64,000 nt of DNA from Pseudomonas syringae (GTDB lineage: Bacteria > Pseudomonadota > Gammaproteobacteria > Pseudomonadales > Pseudomonadaceae): NCBI RefSeq assembly GCF_000737245.1, contig NZ_JPQU01000045.1, forward strand, positions 163,587 to 227,586. The letters run 5' to 3'. Position 1 is the first letter of the stretch, and every line of letters starts with the position of its first letter. Positions 1 to 9,983 of this stretch are shown here, piece by piece. Under the pieces are notes generated by a model. The model worked only from the letters and a program-made list of their open reading frames with translations, did no database searches and was not told the origin of the DNA. Position numbers and translations under genes: made by a program.

Positions 1-1008
1 CAGGAATGGGCTTCCACCGGTCTGCTCGATACTGACGTCCTCAAGGACGTGGCCAAGCAGGAGAAGTGGGACAGCCTGCTGGACAAAAAAGTCTCTGACA
101 CTGTGAAGTACGATGGTGATTACGTCGCCGTTCCGGTGAACATTCACCGGGTCAACTGGCTGTGGATCAATCCGGAAGTCTTCAAGAAAGCCGGCATCGA
201 CAAGGCACCTACCACCCTCGAAGAATTCTACGCCGCCGGCGACAAGCTCAAGGCCAAAGGCTTCATCGCTCTGGCCCACGGCGGTCAGCCATGGCAGGAC
301 AGCACTGTTTTCGAAGCCGTGCTGCTGTCAGTCATGGGCGCTGATGGCTACAAAAAAGCCTTCGTAGATCTGGACGAAAAAGCCCTCACCGGCCCGCAAA
401 TGGTCAAGGCATTCACCGAATTCAAGAAAGTCGCCACTTATATGGATCCCAACCGCACCGGTCGTGACTGGAACGTCGCGGCTGCGGACGTGATCAACGG
501 CAAGGCCGGTATGCAGATCATGGGCGACTGGGCGAAAAGCGAATGGACTGCGGCCAAGAAAGTAGCTGGCAAGGATTATCAGTGCGTGGCATTCCCGGGC
601 ACCGAGAAGGCCTTCACCTACAACATCGACTCCATGGCAGTGTTCAAGCAGAACGGCGAAGGTGCCGAAGGCACACGTGCCGCTCAACAAGACATCGCCA
701 AAGTCGCCCTGGGTGAAGAATTCCAGAAAGTCTTCAGCATCAACAAAGGCTCGATTCCTGTTCGCAACGACATGTTGAACAACATGGAAAAGAACGGTTT
801 CGATTCCTGCGCCCAGACCGCAGCCAAGGACTTCCTGGCTGACTCGAAAACCGATGGTTTGCAGCCGAGCATGGCGCACAACATGGCGACCACCCTTGCT
901 GTACAGGGTGCGATCTTCGATGTGGTGACAAACTTCATGAACGATCCGAAGGCCGATCCGGCCAAGGCGCCTGCCCAGTTGGCGTCGGCGATCAAGTCGG
1001 CCAAGTAA
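1..1008 (+). CDS. gtsA: Glucose ABC transporter substrate-binding protein, 5' end outside window
   Basis: Periplasmic sugar-binding protein that delivers glucose (probably also mannose) to the GtsBCD permease. The frame is open from base 1, giving 335 residues; the family is about 420-430 residues, so the signal peptide and roughly the first 90 residues lie upstream of the window. The visible part is a typical type I extracellular solute-binding fold (HRVNWLWINPEVFKKAGI, then QIMGDWAKSEW). The function rests on the following gtsBCD-oprB genes and the nearby glucose catabolism genes. Family assignment is secure; glucose specificity is inferred from context. Confidence 0.93.
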   Translation, partial: QEWASTGLLDTDVLKDVAKQEKWDSLLDKKVSDTVKYDGDYVAVPVNIHRVNWLWINPEVFKKAGIDKAPTTLEEFYAAGDKLKAKGFIALAHGGQPWQDSTVFEAVLLSVMGADGYKKAFVDLDEKALTGPQMVKAFTEFKKVATYMDPNRTGRDWNVAAADVINGKAGMQIMGDWAKSEWTAAKKVAGKDYQCVAFPGTEKAFTYNIDSMAVFKQNGEGAEGTRAAQQDIAKVALGEEFQKVFSINKGSIPVRNDMLNNMEKNGFDSCAQTAAKDFLADSKTDGLQPSMAHNMATTLAVQGAIFDVVTNFMNDPKADPAKAPAQLASAIKSAK

Positions 1009-1026
1009 AAGTCTGTAAGCGCCCCG

Positions 1027-1091
1027 CCGCTGGATGACCAGCGGCCAACCCCAGCTGCAGTTCGTGCTGATGACACCGAAGTCTGGTGTCA
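1027..1091 (+). other. Two stem-loops between gtsA and gtsB
   Basis: Two perfect inverted repeats follow the gtsA stop codon: CCGCTGG/CCAGCGG at 1027-1044 with a 4-nt loop, and TGACACC/GGTGTCA at 1071-1091 with a 7-nt loop. Neither is followed by a run of T, so they are not obvious terminators. In binding-protein transport operons such structures often protect the upstream message from 3' decay, giving more binding protein than permease. That role is inferred. Confidence 0.55.
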
Positions 1092-1137
1092 GGCACGTTC
1101 GCGAACGGGAAATGATGTTTTCAACGTGGATTATTCG

Positions 1138-2046
1138 ATGAGCTCTGTCGCTGTCCTCAGCAAAGCCTCGCCATTCGATGCGCTACAACGCTGGCTGCCC
1201 AAGTTGGTGCTGGCGCCGAGCATGTTCATTGTGCTGGTCGGTTTTTATGGCTACATCCTGTGGACGTTCGTCCTGTCGTTCACCACTTCCACTTTCCTGC
1301 CCAGTTATAAATGGGCCGGTTTGGCGCAATACGTTCGGTTGTACGAAAGCGACCGCTGGTGGGTGGCGAGCAAGAACCTGATCGTGTTCGGCGGAATGTT
1401 CATCGCCATCAGTCTGGCAATTGGTGTGGTGCTGGCGGTGTTCCTCGATCAGCGAATTCGCCGTGAAGGGTTCATTCGCACGATTTACCTGTACCCGATG
1501 GCGCTGTCGATGATTGTCACCGGTACTGCGTGGAAATGGCTGCTCAACCCCGGCCTTGGCCTGGACAAAATGCTTCGCGACTGGGGTTGGGAAGGCTTCC
1601 GTCTGGACTGGCTGGTTGACCCGGATCGTGTGGTGTACTGCCTGGTCATCGCTGCCGTCTGGCAATCCTCGGGTTTCATCATGGCGATGTTTCTCGCCGG
1701 CTTGCGTGGGGTTGATCAGTCGATCATTCGTGCTGCTCAGATCGATGGCGCCAGCATGCCGAAGATCTACTGGAAGGTGGTGCTGCCAAGCCTGCGTCCG
1801 GTGTTCTTCAGCTCCGTGATGATCCTTGCCCATATCGCGATCAAGAGCTTCGATCTGGTGGCGGCCATGACTGCCGGTGGGCCGGGCTACTCCTCGGACT
1901 TGCCCGCGATGTTCATGTATTCGTTCACCTTCAGCCGTGGCCAGATGGGCATGGGTTCGGCCAGTGCGATTCTGATGCTCGGGGCCATTCTGGCGATTCT
2001 GGTGCCGTACCTGTATTCCGAGCTGAGGACCAAGCGTAATGACTAG
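1138..2046 (+). CDS. gtsB: Glucose ABC transporter permease GtsB
   Basis: Inner-membrane permease (302 residues) of the binding-protein-dependent sugar transporter, MalF/UgpA type. Hydrophobic segments are regularly spaced from about residue 25, and the EAA loop that contacts the ATPase is visible as RAAQIDGASMPKIYW followed by VVLPSLRP in the C-terminal third. A GTG at 1126 is in frame, but the ATG at 1138 (MSSVAVLSKASPFDAL) matches the family N terminus as I know it. The stop overlaps the start of gtsC by 8 nt, which suggests coupled translation. Confidence 0.93.
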   Translation: MSSVAVLSKASPFDALQRWLPKLVLAPSMFIVLVGFYGYILWTFVLSFTTSTFLPSYKWAGLAQYVRLYESDRWWVASKNLIVFGGMFIAISLAIGVVLAVFLDQRIRREGFIRTIYLYPMALSMIVTGTAWKWLLNPGLGLDKMLRDWGWEGFRLDWLVDPDRVVYCLVIAAVWQSSGFIMAMFLAGLRGVDQSIIRAAQIDGASMPKIYWKVVLPSLRPVFFSSVMILAHIAIKSFDLVAAMTAGGPGYSSDLPAMFMYSFTFSRGQMGMGSASAILMLGAILAILVPYLYSELRTKRND

Positions 2047-2884
2047 TGCTGTCGATAAACCGGCCATCAGCCTGAGCCGTATCGCCATTCATGCGGTGCT
2101 GATTCTGGCGTGCCTGCTGTATCTGGTGCCACTGGTGGTGATGCTGCTCACCAGCTTCAAAAGCCCGGAAGACATCGGTACTGGCAACCTGCTCAGTTGG
2201 CCCACCGTGGTCACCGCCATTGGTTGGGTCAAGGCCTGGGCGACGCTGGACGGTTACTTCTGGAACTCCATCAAGATCACCGTGCCTGCGGTGATCATTT
2301 CCACAGCTATCGGTGCACTCAACGGTTACGTACTGTCGATGTGGCGTTTTCGAGGTTCGCAACTGTTCTTCGGGCTGCTGCTGTTCGGCTGCTTCCTGCC
2401 GTTCCAGACCGTGTTGCTACCAGCGTCTTTCACCCTCGGCAAAATGGGCCTGGCCAGCACTACCACCGGGCTGGTGTTTGTCCACGTGGTCTACGGGCTG
2501 GCGTTCACTACGCTGTTCTTCCGCAACTACTACGTGAGCATCCCTGATGCTCTGGTCAAGGCTGCACGGCTTGATGGCGCGGGCTTCTTCACTATCTTCG
2601 GCAAGATCATTCTGCCGATGTCGACCCCGATCATCATGGTTTGCCTGATCTGGCAGTTCACCCAGATCTGGAACGATTTTCTGTTCGGCGTGGTGTTCTC
2701 CAGTGGCGATTCACAGCCCATCACCGTGGCGCTGAATAACCTGGTCAACACCAGCACCGGGGTCAAGGAATACAACGTTGATATGGCAGCGGCGATGATC
2801 GCCGGGTTGCCGACACTGCTGGTGTACATCGTTGCCGGCAAGTATTTCGTGCGCGGGCTCACGGCCGGCGCCGTCAAGGGGTAA
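2039..2884 (+). CDS. gtsC: Glucose ABC transporter permease GtsC
   Basis: Second inner-membrane permease (281 residues), MalG type, pairing with GtsB to form the translocation channel. The EAA motif is seen as KAARLDGAGFFTIFGKIILP. The N terminus has one membrane segment after a short cytoplasmic stretch and further hydrophobic helices follow at MalG-like spacing. It overlaps gtsB by 8 nt and is followed after 2 nt by gtsD, so it sits inside one transcription unit. Confidence 0.93.
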   Translation: MTSAVDKPAISLSRIAIHAVLILACLLYLVPLVVMLLTSFKSPEDIGTGNLLSWPTVVTAIGWVKAWATLDGYFWNSIKITVPAVIISTAIGALNGYVLSMWRFRGSQLFFGLLLFGCFLPFQTVLLPASFTLGKMGLASTTTGLVFVHVVYGLAFTTLFFRNYYVSIPDALVKAARLDGAGFFTIFGKIILPMSTPIIMVCLIWQFTQIWNDFLFGVVFSSGDSQPITVALNNLVNTSTGVKEYNVDMAAAMIAGLPTLLVYIVAGKYFVRGLTAGAVKG

Positions 2885-2886
2885 AC

Positions 2887-4074
<1,188 letters not shown>

Positions 4075-4164
4075 CCCAAGCACAGCCGTCTGAGCGATGA
4101 GTCCCTGAAAAGGATGCTTGGCCAGCGAATACGAAGTAGTCGATGTAAATGCCGTTAAAAAGCT

Positions 4165-4178
4165 AATAACAATAAAAC
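4165..4178 (+). promoter_or_regulatory. Candidate Hfq/Crc catabolite-activity motif in the oprB leader
   Basis: The sequence AATAACAATAAAA is A-rich with the repeated AAN pattern (perfect AANAANAANAA) that the Hfq/Crc complex binds in Pseudomonas to block translation during catabolite repression. It ends 14-17 nt before the oprB start codon, just upstream of the ribosome-binding region, the usual position for such sites. The motif is visible; the regulation is inferred. Confidence 0.55.
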
Positions 4179-4191
4179 GAGGATTTAAGGG

Positions 4192-5547
4192 ATGAAGAAG
4201 CTACGCAATAAATCGCTTAACCAATTCCGGCTTGTTGGTGGTTTGTCCGTACTGAGCGCGCTGGCATTTTCTGGCACGGCGTCGGCCATTGAGCCTTTCA
4301 AGGCCAGCGAGCACATGACCGGTGACTGGGGCGGAGCCCGTCAGGAACTGTATGACAAAGGCTACGACTTCACGCTGGACTACGTTGGTGAGATGGGCGC
4401 CAACGTTCACGGCGGCTACGATACCGACAAGACTGCACGCTACAGCGATCAGTTCGCCCTCGGTGTGAACATCGATTTACAGAAAGCCCTGGGCTGGAAC
4501 GACGCAGAATTCAAGCTGGCGATTACGGAGCGTAGTGGCAAGAACATCTCCAACGACCGCCTCGGCGATCCTCGTGTCGGCACCCTCAGTTCCTCTCAGG
4601 AAGTCTGGGGTCGCGGTCAGACCTGGCGTCTGACGCAAATGTGGGTCAAACAGAAGTTTCTCGACGGCAAGCTGGATATCAAGGCCGGCCGGATGGGCGA
4701 GGGCGAAGACTTCGGCAGTTTCCCCTGCGACTTCCAGAACCTTACCTTCTGCGGCACCCAGGCTGCCAACTACGTGAACACCTGGTACAACTGGCCCGTC
4801 AGCCAGTGGGCCTTGCGGGTGAAGTACAACATCACGCCTGAGTTCTACGCCCAGATTGGCGTCTATGAGCAAAACCCTTCATTACTGGAAACCGGCAACG
4901 GCTTCAAAATGAACACCAGCGGTGCCAAGGGCACTCTGGTTCCCGTCGAAGTGGTGTGGTCGCCAACCGTCAACTCGCTGCCGGGCGAATATCGTCTCGG
5001 GTACTACTTGAGTAGCCCAAGTGCCAATGATCTTTATAAAGACGTCAACGGCCAGCCGCAGGGGCTGACCGGTGGTGAGTTCAAGTCCCATGACAAAAAG
5101 ACCGGCTGGTGGGTCGTGGCCCAGCAACAAGTCAGCACGTTCGGTGGCGATCCGTCCCGTGGCTTGAGCCTGTTTGCCAACGCTACGGTGCATGACAAAG
5201 ACACCAACTTCGTCGATAACTTCCTGCAGGTCGGTATGGTCATCAAAGGGCCTTTCGCGTCCCGTCCGAAAGATGACATCGGCATCGGCGTTTCGCGCAT
5301 CCACGTCAACGATGACGTGCGTGATCGTGCTCGCCTGATCAATGCCTCCAACGGCATTGATGACTACGACAACCCAGGCTACCTGCCAATTCAGAAGAGC
5401 GAATACAACTCCGAGATTTACTACGGCGTGCACGTTACGGACTGGCTGACCATTCGTCCTAACTTGCAGTACATCAAAAGTCCGGGCGGTGTCGATCAGG
5501 TGGATAACGCGCTGGTGGCCGGCATCAAACTGCAGACCAAGTTCTAA
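4192..5547 (+). CDS. oprB: Carbohydrate-selective porin OprB
   Basis: Outer-membrane beta-barrel porin (451 residues) that lets glucose and related sugars into the periplasm for capture by GtsA. A Sec signal peptide is visible (basic start, hydrophobic core, cleavage after the ASA at about residue 32). The mature protein begins with the family's EPFKASEHMTGDWGGAR region, is rich in aromatic alternating strands, and ends in phenylalanine (LQTKF), the C-terminal signal for barrel assembly. It follows gtsD by 117 nt, so it may be read from the gts promoter or its own. A strong terminator follows. Confidence 0.95.
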   Translation: MKKLRNKSLNQFRLVGGLSVLSALAFSGTASAIEPFKASEHMTGDWGGARQELYDKGYDFTLDYVGEMGANVHGGYDTDKTARYSDQFALGVNIDLQKALGWNDAEFKLAITERSGKNISNDRLGDPRVGTLSSSQEVWGRGQTWRLTQMWVKQKFLDGKLDIKAGRMGEGEDFGSFPCDFQNLTFCGTQAANYVNTWYNWPVSQWALRVKYNITPEFYAQIGVYEQNPSLLETGNGFKMNTSGAKGTLVPVEVVWSPTVNSLPGEYRLGYYLSSPSANDLYKDVNGQPQGLTGGEFKSHDKKTGWWVVAQQQVSTFGGDPSRGLSLFANATVHDKDTNFVDNFLQVGMVIKGPFASRPKDDIGIGVSRIHVNDDVRDRARLINASNGIDDYDNPGYLPIQKSEYNSEIYYGVHVTDWLTIRPNLQYIKSPGGVDQVDNALVAGIKLQTKF

Positions 5548-5574
5548 CAGACGATTCAGGGTCGTGTGTGCTTT

Positions 5575-5601
5575 GCGGGCAGCCTGGCTGCCCGTTTTTT
5601 T
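5575..5601 (+). terminator. Rho-independent terminator after oprB
   Basis: A 7-bp GC stem (CGGGCAG/CTGCCCG) with a 5-nt loop is followed directly by seven T residues. It ends the gts-oprB transcript. Confidence 0.85.
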
Positions 5602-5627
5602 GTGGACCTGTAACCAAATATCATCCG

Positions 5628-5713
5628 TTGGAGCGAGGCTTGCCCGCGAACCAGGCGACGCATTCTCTCAGGCAGACAGCGTTATCGCTCTTCGCGGGCA
5701 AGCCTCGCTCCAA
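5628..5713. repeat. REP pair (BIME), TTGGAGCGAGG type
   Basis: Two inverted 23-bp copies of the Pseudomonas REP core (TTGGAGCGAGGCTTGCCCG and its complement) flank a short non-conserved centre. The same pairing recurs at 6608-6697 and 10671-10756, always between genes. Confidence 0.85.
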
Positions 5714-5751
5714 CAAGGGAGTTAAGTGTTGTGTGTACTGGAGCGGTCTTG

Positions 5752-6603
5752 ATGTCCGAACACCCCCTGCAACGTTTCTTCAAGTCCCGACGCGCCCGGC
5801 CCACCTTCGAGTGGGAGCGTTATCAGCATCGCGATGTGCTCTTGATCAATCACCCGTTGTGCCAGGCGGTGTTCAGTCGTCAGGGCGCGCAGTTGCTGCA
5901 TTTCCAGCCCGTAGGGCAGAAGCCCTGGTTGTGGTGTGCGTCGCGCTGGCCGCTGGTAGGAGCCATTCGCGGCGGGGTGCCGGTGTGCTGGCCTTGGCGG
6001 GGTCGGCATCCCAGCGAGTCGGGTTGGCCCGCCCATGGCTGGGCGCGTTTGCTGGACTGGAAACTGATCGACAGTCACGAGGGCGAACACGGAGTCAGCC
6101 TGCACTGGCGCCTGCAACTGTGTGACTGGCAGGCCGATCTGTACGCCGAGCTAGGGCAGGGCATGGAGCTGCGCTTGAACACCTGTCATGAGGACAGTGA
6201 GACGTGCCAGTTCGGCCATGCGTTGCATGCCTACTGGCGGATCGGCGATGTCGAAGACGTCGCGTTGCAAGGTCTGGACGGCGTTCAGGGTTACGATCAG
6301 TTGAATCGCCAGGCCTGTCAGCAACAAGGCGAACTGCGGGTCGCAGGCGGTTGTCAGCGAGTGTTTGAGCATAATGGCCCGGTGCAACTGGACGATCAGG
6401 CCTGGCAGCGTCGTCTAGGTATCAATACTGGAGACAGCGTCAATACCATCATCTGGCATCCCGGAAGCCGACCGCTGCTGGGTGTGGCGGGTGACGAAAC
6501 GTCGGGCTTCGTTTGCGTCGAGGCCGCGTCAGGTGGCGATGAAAGCCTGAGCCTGGCACCGGGGGAGCGGGCTGAGTTGAGCCTGCAGGCGTGGCTGGTC
6601 TAA
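5752..6603 (+). CDS. D-hexose-6-phosphate mutarotase (YeaD family)
   Basis: Aldose-1-epimerase-like enzyme (283 residues) that interconverts the alpha and beta anomers of hexose-6-phosphates, supplying the beta anomer used by glucose-6-phosphate dehydrogenase. The motif GGVPVCWPWRG, then PAHGWARLLDW and a His in HAYWRIGD are characteristic of the family. The start is set at the ATG at 5752 because GGAG lies 8 nt before it; an in-frame GTG at 5731 has no such support. It stands between two REP pairs, beside hexR and zwf, which fits a role in glucose catabolism. Confidence 0.9.
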   Translation: MSEHPLQRFFKSRRARPTFEWERYQHRDVLLINHPLCQAVFSRQGAQLLHFQPVGQKPWLWCASRWPLVGAIRGGVPVCWPWRGRHPSESGWPAHGWARLLDWKLIDSHEGEHGVSLHWRLQLCDWQADLYAELGQGMELRLNTCHEDSETCQFGHALHAYWRIGDVEDVALQGLDGVQGYDQLNRQACQQQGELRVAGGCQRVFEHNGPVQLDDQAWQRRLGINTGDSVNTIIWHPGSRPLLGVAGDETSGFVCVEAASGGDESLSLAPGERAELSLQAWLV

Positions 6604-6607
6604 CTCG

Positions 6608-6697
6608 TTGGAGCGAGGCTTGCCCGCGAAGGCGATAGGTCTGGCTCAGAAAATCTTGCGGCTGTACTAACCACTTCGCGGGCAAGCCTCGCTCCAA
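6608..6697. repeat. REP pair (BIME), TTGGAGCGAGG type
   Basis: Inverted REP cores facing each other around a variable centre, between the convergent mutarotase and hexR genes. The hairpin may also serve as a transcript end for both. Confidence 0.85.
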
Positions 6698-6710
6698 CGG
6701 GATCTATCTT

Positions 6711-7577
6711 CTACCCCTGATCCTCAACCGGATACCGGCTGTCATTCAGGCTTTCCTTGATCTTGCGCAGGTGCGGCTGGAAGTCCACGCCACGGCGCAG
6801 GGTCATGCCGGTGGCGAGAACGTCGAGCACGGTGAGCTGGATGATCCGCGAAGTCATCGGCATATAAATGTCGGTGTCCTCCGGCAGCGGGATATTCAGG
6901 CTCACGGTGCTGGCCTTGGCCAGCGGTGAACCGGCAGCTGTCAGACCCAGCACGGAAGCGCCGTTGGCTCGGGCGATGCGCGCCACTTCCACCAGTTCCC
7001 GGGTGCGACCGGTGTAGGAAATGATCACGAACAGCTCGCCGGTGTGCGCCACCGAGGCGATCATGCGCTGCATCAGCACGTCCGCATGGGCAGTGACGGC
7101 CAGGTTGAAGCGGAAGAACTTATGCTGCGCGTCCAGCGCCACCGGAGCCGAAGCGCCCAGCCCGAAAAAGTGGATCTGCCGCGCCTGAATCAGCATGTCC
7201 ACAGATTTGCTGATCAGCGCCGGGTCCAGTTGCTGAACGGCACTATCCAGAGACGCGATGGCGCTGCCGAAGATTTTCTTGGTGTACGCCTCGGGATCAT
7301 CGTCGGCTTCAACCGCTCGGCTGACATACGCAGCACCGCTGGCCAGGCTCTGCGCCAGCTGTAATTTGAGTTCCGGATAGCCGCTGACGGCGAATGACCG
7401 ACAGAAGCGATTGACCGTCGGCTCGCTGACTTTGGCGGCCTGGGCGAGTGCTGCAATGCTGAACCGGGTGGCCTGCTGCGGGTTGAGCAGAATCGCTTCG
7501 GCGACCTTGCGCTCAGCCTTGTTGAGTTCTTCGAGGCGGCTCTGGATCTGCTCCAGAAGATTTCTTGAGTGGTCCAT
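6711..7577 (-). CDS. hexR: HexR, RpiR-family repressor of glucose catabolism
   Basis: Cytoplasmic transcriptional repressor (288 residues). Residues 1 to about 77 form the RpiR helix-turn-helix (FSIAALAQAAKVSEPTVNRF) and about 120-260 form a SIS sugar-phosphate-binding domain (HFFGLGASAPVALDAQ, then VIISYTGRTRELVE). In Pseudomonas, HexR binds 2-keto-3-deoxy-6-phosphogluconate and then releases the zwf, edd and gap promoters. It is divergent from zwf, the classic arrangement, with a candidate operator in the shared gap. AAGGA precedes the start codon. Confidence 0.95.
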   Translation of the reverse strand: MDHSRNLLEQIQSRLEELNKAERKVAEAILLNPQQATRFSIAALAQAAKVSEPTVNRFCRSFAVSGYPELKLQLAQSLASGAAYVSRAVEADDDPEAYTKKIFGSAIASLDSAVQQLDPALISKSVDMLIQARQIHFFGLGASAPVALDAQHKFFRFNLAVTAHADVLMQRMIASVAHTGELFVIISYTGRTRELVEVARIARANGASVLGLTAAGSPLAKASTVSLNIPLPEDTDIYMPMTSRIIQLTVLDVLATGMTLRRGVDFQPHLRKIKESLNDSRYPVEDQG

Positions 7578-7715
7578 TCCAAGTCCTTGTCAGGCGGTTT
7601 TTGCACAGGTTTTTTCGCGAGGCTCTATATAGGCCCTTTAGCCTGTAGCAAAGGTGGCCTATCGTACTCAGGGCCTGTGTTGATCACCACTGGAATATGC
7701 TTTTAGATGGAATGT

Positions 7716-7731
7716 TGTGGTTATTACTACA
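7716..7731. promoter_or_regulatory. Candidate HexR operator
   Basis: The 16-bp imperfect palindrome TGTGGTTATTACTACA (arms TGTnGT and ACnACA) lies in the 219-bp hexR-zwf gap, 65 bp before the zwf start. It resembles HexR boxes of gammaproteobacteria in having TGT and ACA ends around an AT-rich centre, although its spacing is not exactly that quoted for P. putida. Confidence 0.5.
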
Positions 7732-7796
7732 TATGGCCTTGAGTAACGCCTTTAAAAAAGGTATTTGTAGCTTAACTTGATAAAAGAACCAACATT

Positions 7797-9266
7797 ATGC
7801 TCTCGATTACGGTTGAACCGTGCACTTTTGCCTTGTTTGGCGCCTTAGGTGACCTGGCAGTGCGCAAGCTGTTCCCGGCGCTTTATCAGCTCGACCGCGC
7901 AGGATTGCTGCACGCCGACACGCGAATCCTTGCGTTGGCCCGCGAACCTGGCACCGAACAGCAGCATTTGGCATACATCGATGAATCGTTACGGCGTTTT
8001 GTTCCGGACACCCAGCTCGAAGCCGAACACGTGCAGCGTTTTCAGGCACGCCTGAGTTACCTGCATGTGGACTTCCTCAAGGCCGAGGACTACGTCGCAC
8101 TGGCCGAGCGCGTCGGTGACGCAGAAACCCTGATTGCTTACTTCGCGACACCCGCATCGGTGTATGGCGCTATCTGCGAGAACCTCGCCTCGGTCAATCT
8201 GACAGACCGCACCCGCGCCGTACTGGAAAAACCTATCGGTCACGATCTGGCGTCTTCGCGTCGTGTCAACGATGCCGTGGCGCAATTCCTGCCGGAAAGC
8301 CGCGTCTATCGCATTGACCACTATTTGGGTAAGGACACCGTCCAGAACCTGATCGCCCTGCGATTCGCCAACAGCCTGTTCGAAACCCAGTGGAATCAGA
8401 ACCACATTTCCCACGTTGAAATCACCGTGGCCGAGAAAGTGGGTATCGAAGGTCGCTGGGGTTATTTCGATCAGGCCGGGCAGCTGCGCGACATGATCCA
8501 GAACCACTTGCTGCAACTGCTGTGTCTGATCGCGATGGACCCGCCGAGCGACCTGTCTGCCGACAGTATTCGTGACGAGAAGGTAAAGGTGCTCAAGGCT
8601 CTCGCGCCGTTCACCCCAGAGCGTCTGGCGACCCAGGTGGTCCGCGGTCAATACACCGCTGGCTATAGCGATGGCAAGGCAGTGCCGGGTTATCTGGAGG
8701 AAGAGAACTCCAACACCCAGAGCGACACAGAAACCTTCGTCGCGCTGCGTGCCGATATCCGCAACTGGCGCTGGTCGGGCACGCCGTTCTATCTGCGCAC
8801 CGGCAAGCGCATGCCGCAGAAGCTGTCGCAGATCGTGATCCACTTCAAAGAGCCGCCGCACTACATCTTCGCTCCCGAGCAGCGCATGCAGATCAGCAAC
8901 CGCTTGATCATTCGCCTGCAACCGGACGAAGGCATTTCCTTGCAGGTGATGACCAAGGATCAGGGCCTGGACAAAGGCATGCAGCTGCGCAGCGGCCCGT
9001 TGCAACTGAATTTTTCCGACACCTACCGCAGCGCCCGCGTCCCGGATGCGTACGAGCGGTTGTTGCTGGAAGTGATGCGCGGCAATCAGAACCTGTTTGT
9101 TCGCAAAGATGAAATTGAGTACGCCTGGCAATGGTGCGATCAGCTGATCGCCGGCTGGAAAAAGGCCGGCGATGCGCCCAAGCCTTATACGGCCGGATCC
9201 TGGGGGCCGATGAGCTCCATTGCCTTGATTACTCGTGATGGGAGGTCGTGGTATGGCGATATGTGA
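7797..9266 (+). CDS. zwf: Glucose-6-phosphate 1-dehydrogenase
   Basis: Oxidises glucose-6-phosphate to 6-phosphogluconolactone with NAD(P), first step of the Entner-Doudoroff route (489 residues, the usual length). The nucleotide-binding motif FGALGDLAVRKLFPAL is at 13-28 and the active-site block RIDHYLGKDTVQNL is at about 171-184. First gene of zwf-pgl-eda; the stop overlaps pgl by 14 nt. Expected to be repressed by HexR from the shared promoter region. Confidence 0.97.
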   Translation: MLSITVEPCTFALFGALGDLAVRKLFPALYQLDRAGLLHADTRILALAREPGTEQQHLAYIDESLRRFVPDTQLEAEHVQRFQARLSYLHVDFLKAEDYVALAERVGDAETLIAYFATPASVYGAICENLASVNLTDRTRAVLEKPIGHDLASSRRVNDAVAQFLPESRVYRIDHYLGKDTVQNLIALRFANSLFETQWNQNHISHVEITVAEKVGIEGRWGYFDQAGQLRDMIQNHLLQLLCLIAMDPPSDLSADSIRDEKVKVLKALAPFTPERLATQVVRGQYTAGYSDGKAVPGYLEEENSNTQSDTETFVALRADIRNWRWSGTPFYLRTGKRMPQKLSQIVIHFKEPPHYIFAPEQRMQISNRLIIRLQPDEGISLQVMTKDQGLDKGMQLRSGPLQLNFSDTYRSARVPDAYERLLLEVMRGNQNLFVRKDEIEYAWQWCDQLIAGWKKAGDAPKPYTAGSWGPMSSIALITRDGRSWYGDM

Positions 9267-9966
9267 ACTTGAATTCCCTCAGGGCCAGATAGCCCGGGAT
9301 TTCGATAACCCGCAGGCGCTGGCCAACGCGTTGGCAGGTGATGTGGCCGAGCACCTGAGGAACGCTGTCGCCGCCAATGGCGTGGCGACGCTGGTGGTGT
9401 CCGGTGGCCGTAGCCCGGTGGCGTTTTTTCAGGCCCTGGCCGAGCAACCGCTGGACTGGTCCAAAGTGGTTGTCAGCCTGGCTGACGAACGCTGGGTGCC
9501 GGTAGAGCATGCCGACAGCAACGCTGGCCTGCTGCAGCGTTTTCTGCTGCAAGGTCCGGCCGCCAAGGCGCGCTTCATTGGTTTGTACAACGTGGCGCAG
9601 AGTCTGGAGGAGGCGGCGCTGGTCGCCGATCAAACCTTGGCCGAGTTGCCGCCGATTGACGTACTGGTTCTGGGCATGGGTGACGATGGCCACACTGCCT
9701 CGTTGTTCCCGAAAAGCCCGAACCTTAGCGAAGCTCTGGACCTGAACAGCCCGCGTCGTTGTCTGCCTATGCTGGCCCCGACCGTCCCGCATCAGCGTCT
9801 GACCCTGACCCGGCAACTACTGGCATCGGCGCGTCTGCCGATCCTGTCGGTTTCCGGCCAGGCCAAACTTGATACTTTGCGCACCGCATTGGCTGGCGAT
9901 GACCTCGCCGAAATGCCGGTGCGTGCGTTCCTTGACTCTTCACTCGAGATTTACTGGTGCCCATAA
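9253..9966 (+). CDS. pgl: 6-Phosphogluconolactonase
   Basis: Hydrolyses 6-phosphogluconolactone to 6-phosphogluconate (237 residues). Family motifs VVSGGRSPVAFFQ, VVVSLADERWVP and VLGMGDDGHTASLFP are all present. The start at 9253 is chosen because GGGAGG lies 7 nt upstream inside the end of zwf; earlier in-frame starts (9235, 9238) would cover that ribosome-binding site. It overlaps zwf by 14 nt and precedes eda by 17 nt. Confidence 0.95.
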   Translation: MAICELEFPQGQIARDFDNPQALANALAGDVAEHLRNAVAANGVATLVVSGGRSPVAFFQALAEQPLDWSKVVVSLADERWVPVEHADSNAGLLQRFLLQGPAAKARFIGLYNVAQSLEEAALVADQTLAELPPIDVLVLGMGDDGHTASLFPKSPNLSEALDLNSPRRCLPMLAPTVPHQRLTLTRQLLASARLPILSVSGQAKLDTLRTALAGDDLAEMPVRAFLDSSLEIYWCP

Positions 9967-9983
9967 CAAAAGGATCCGCCGCC

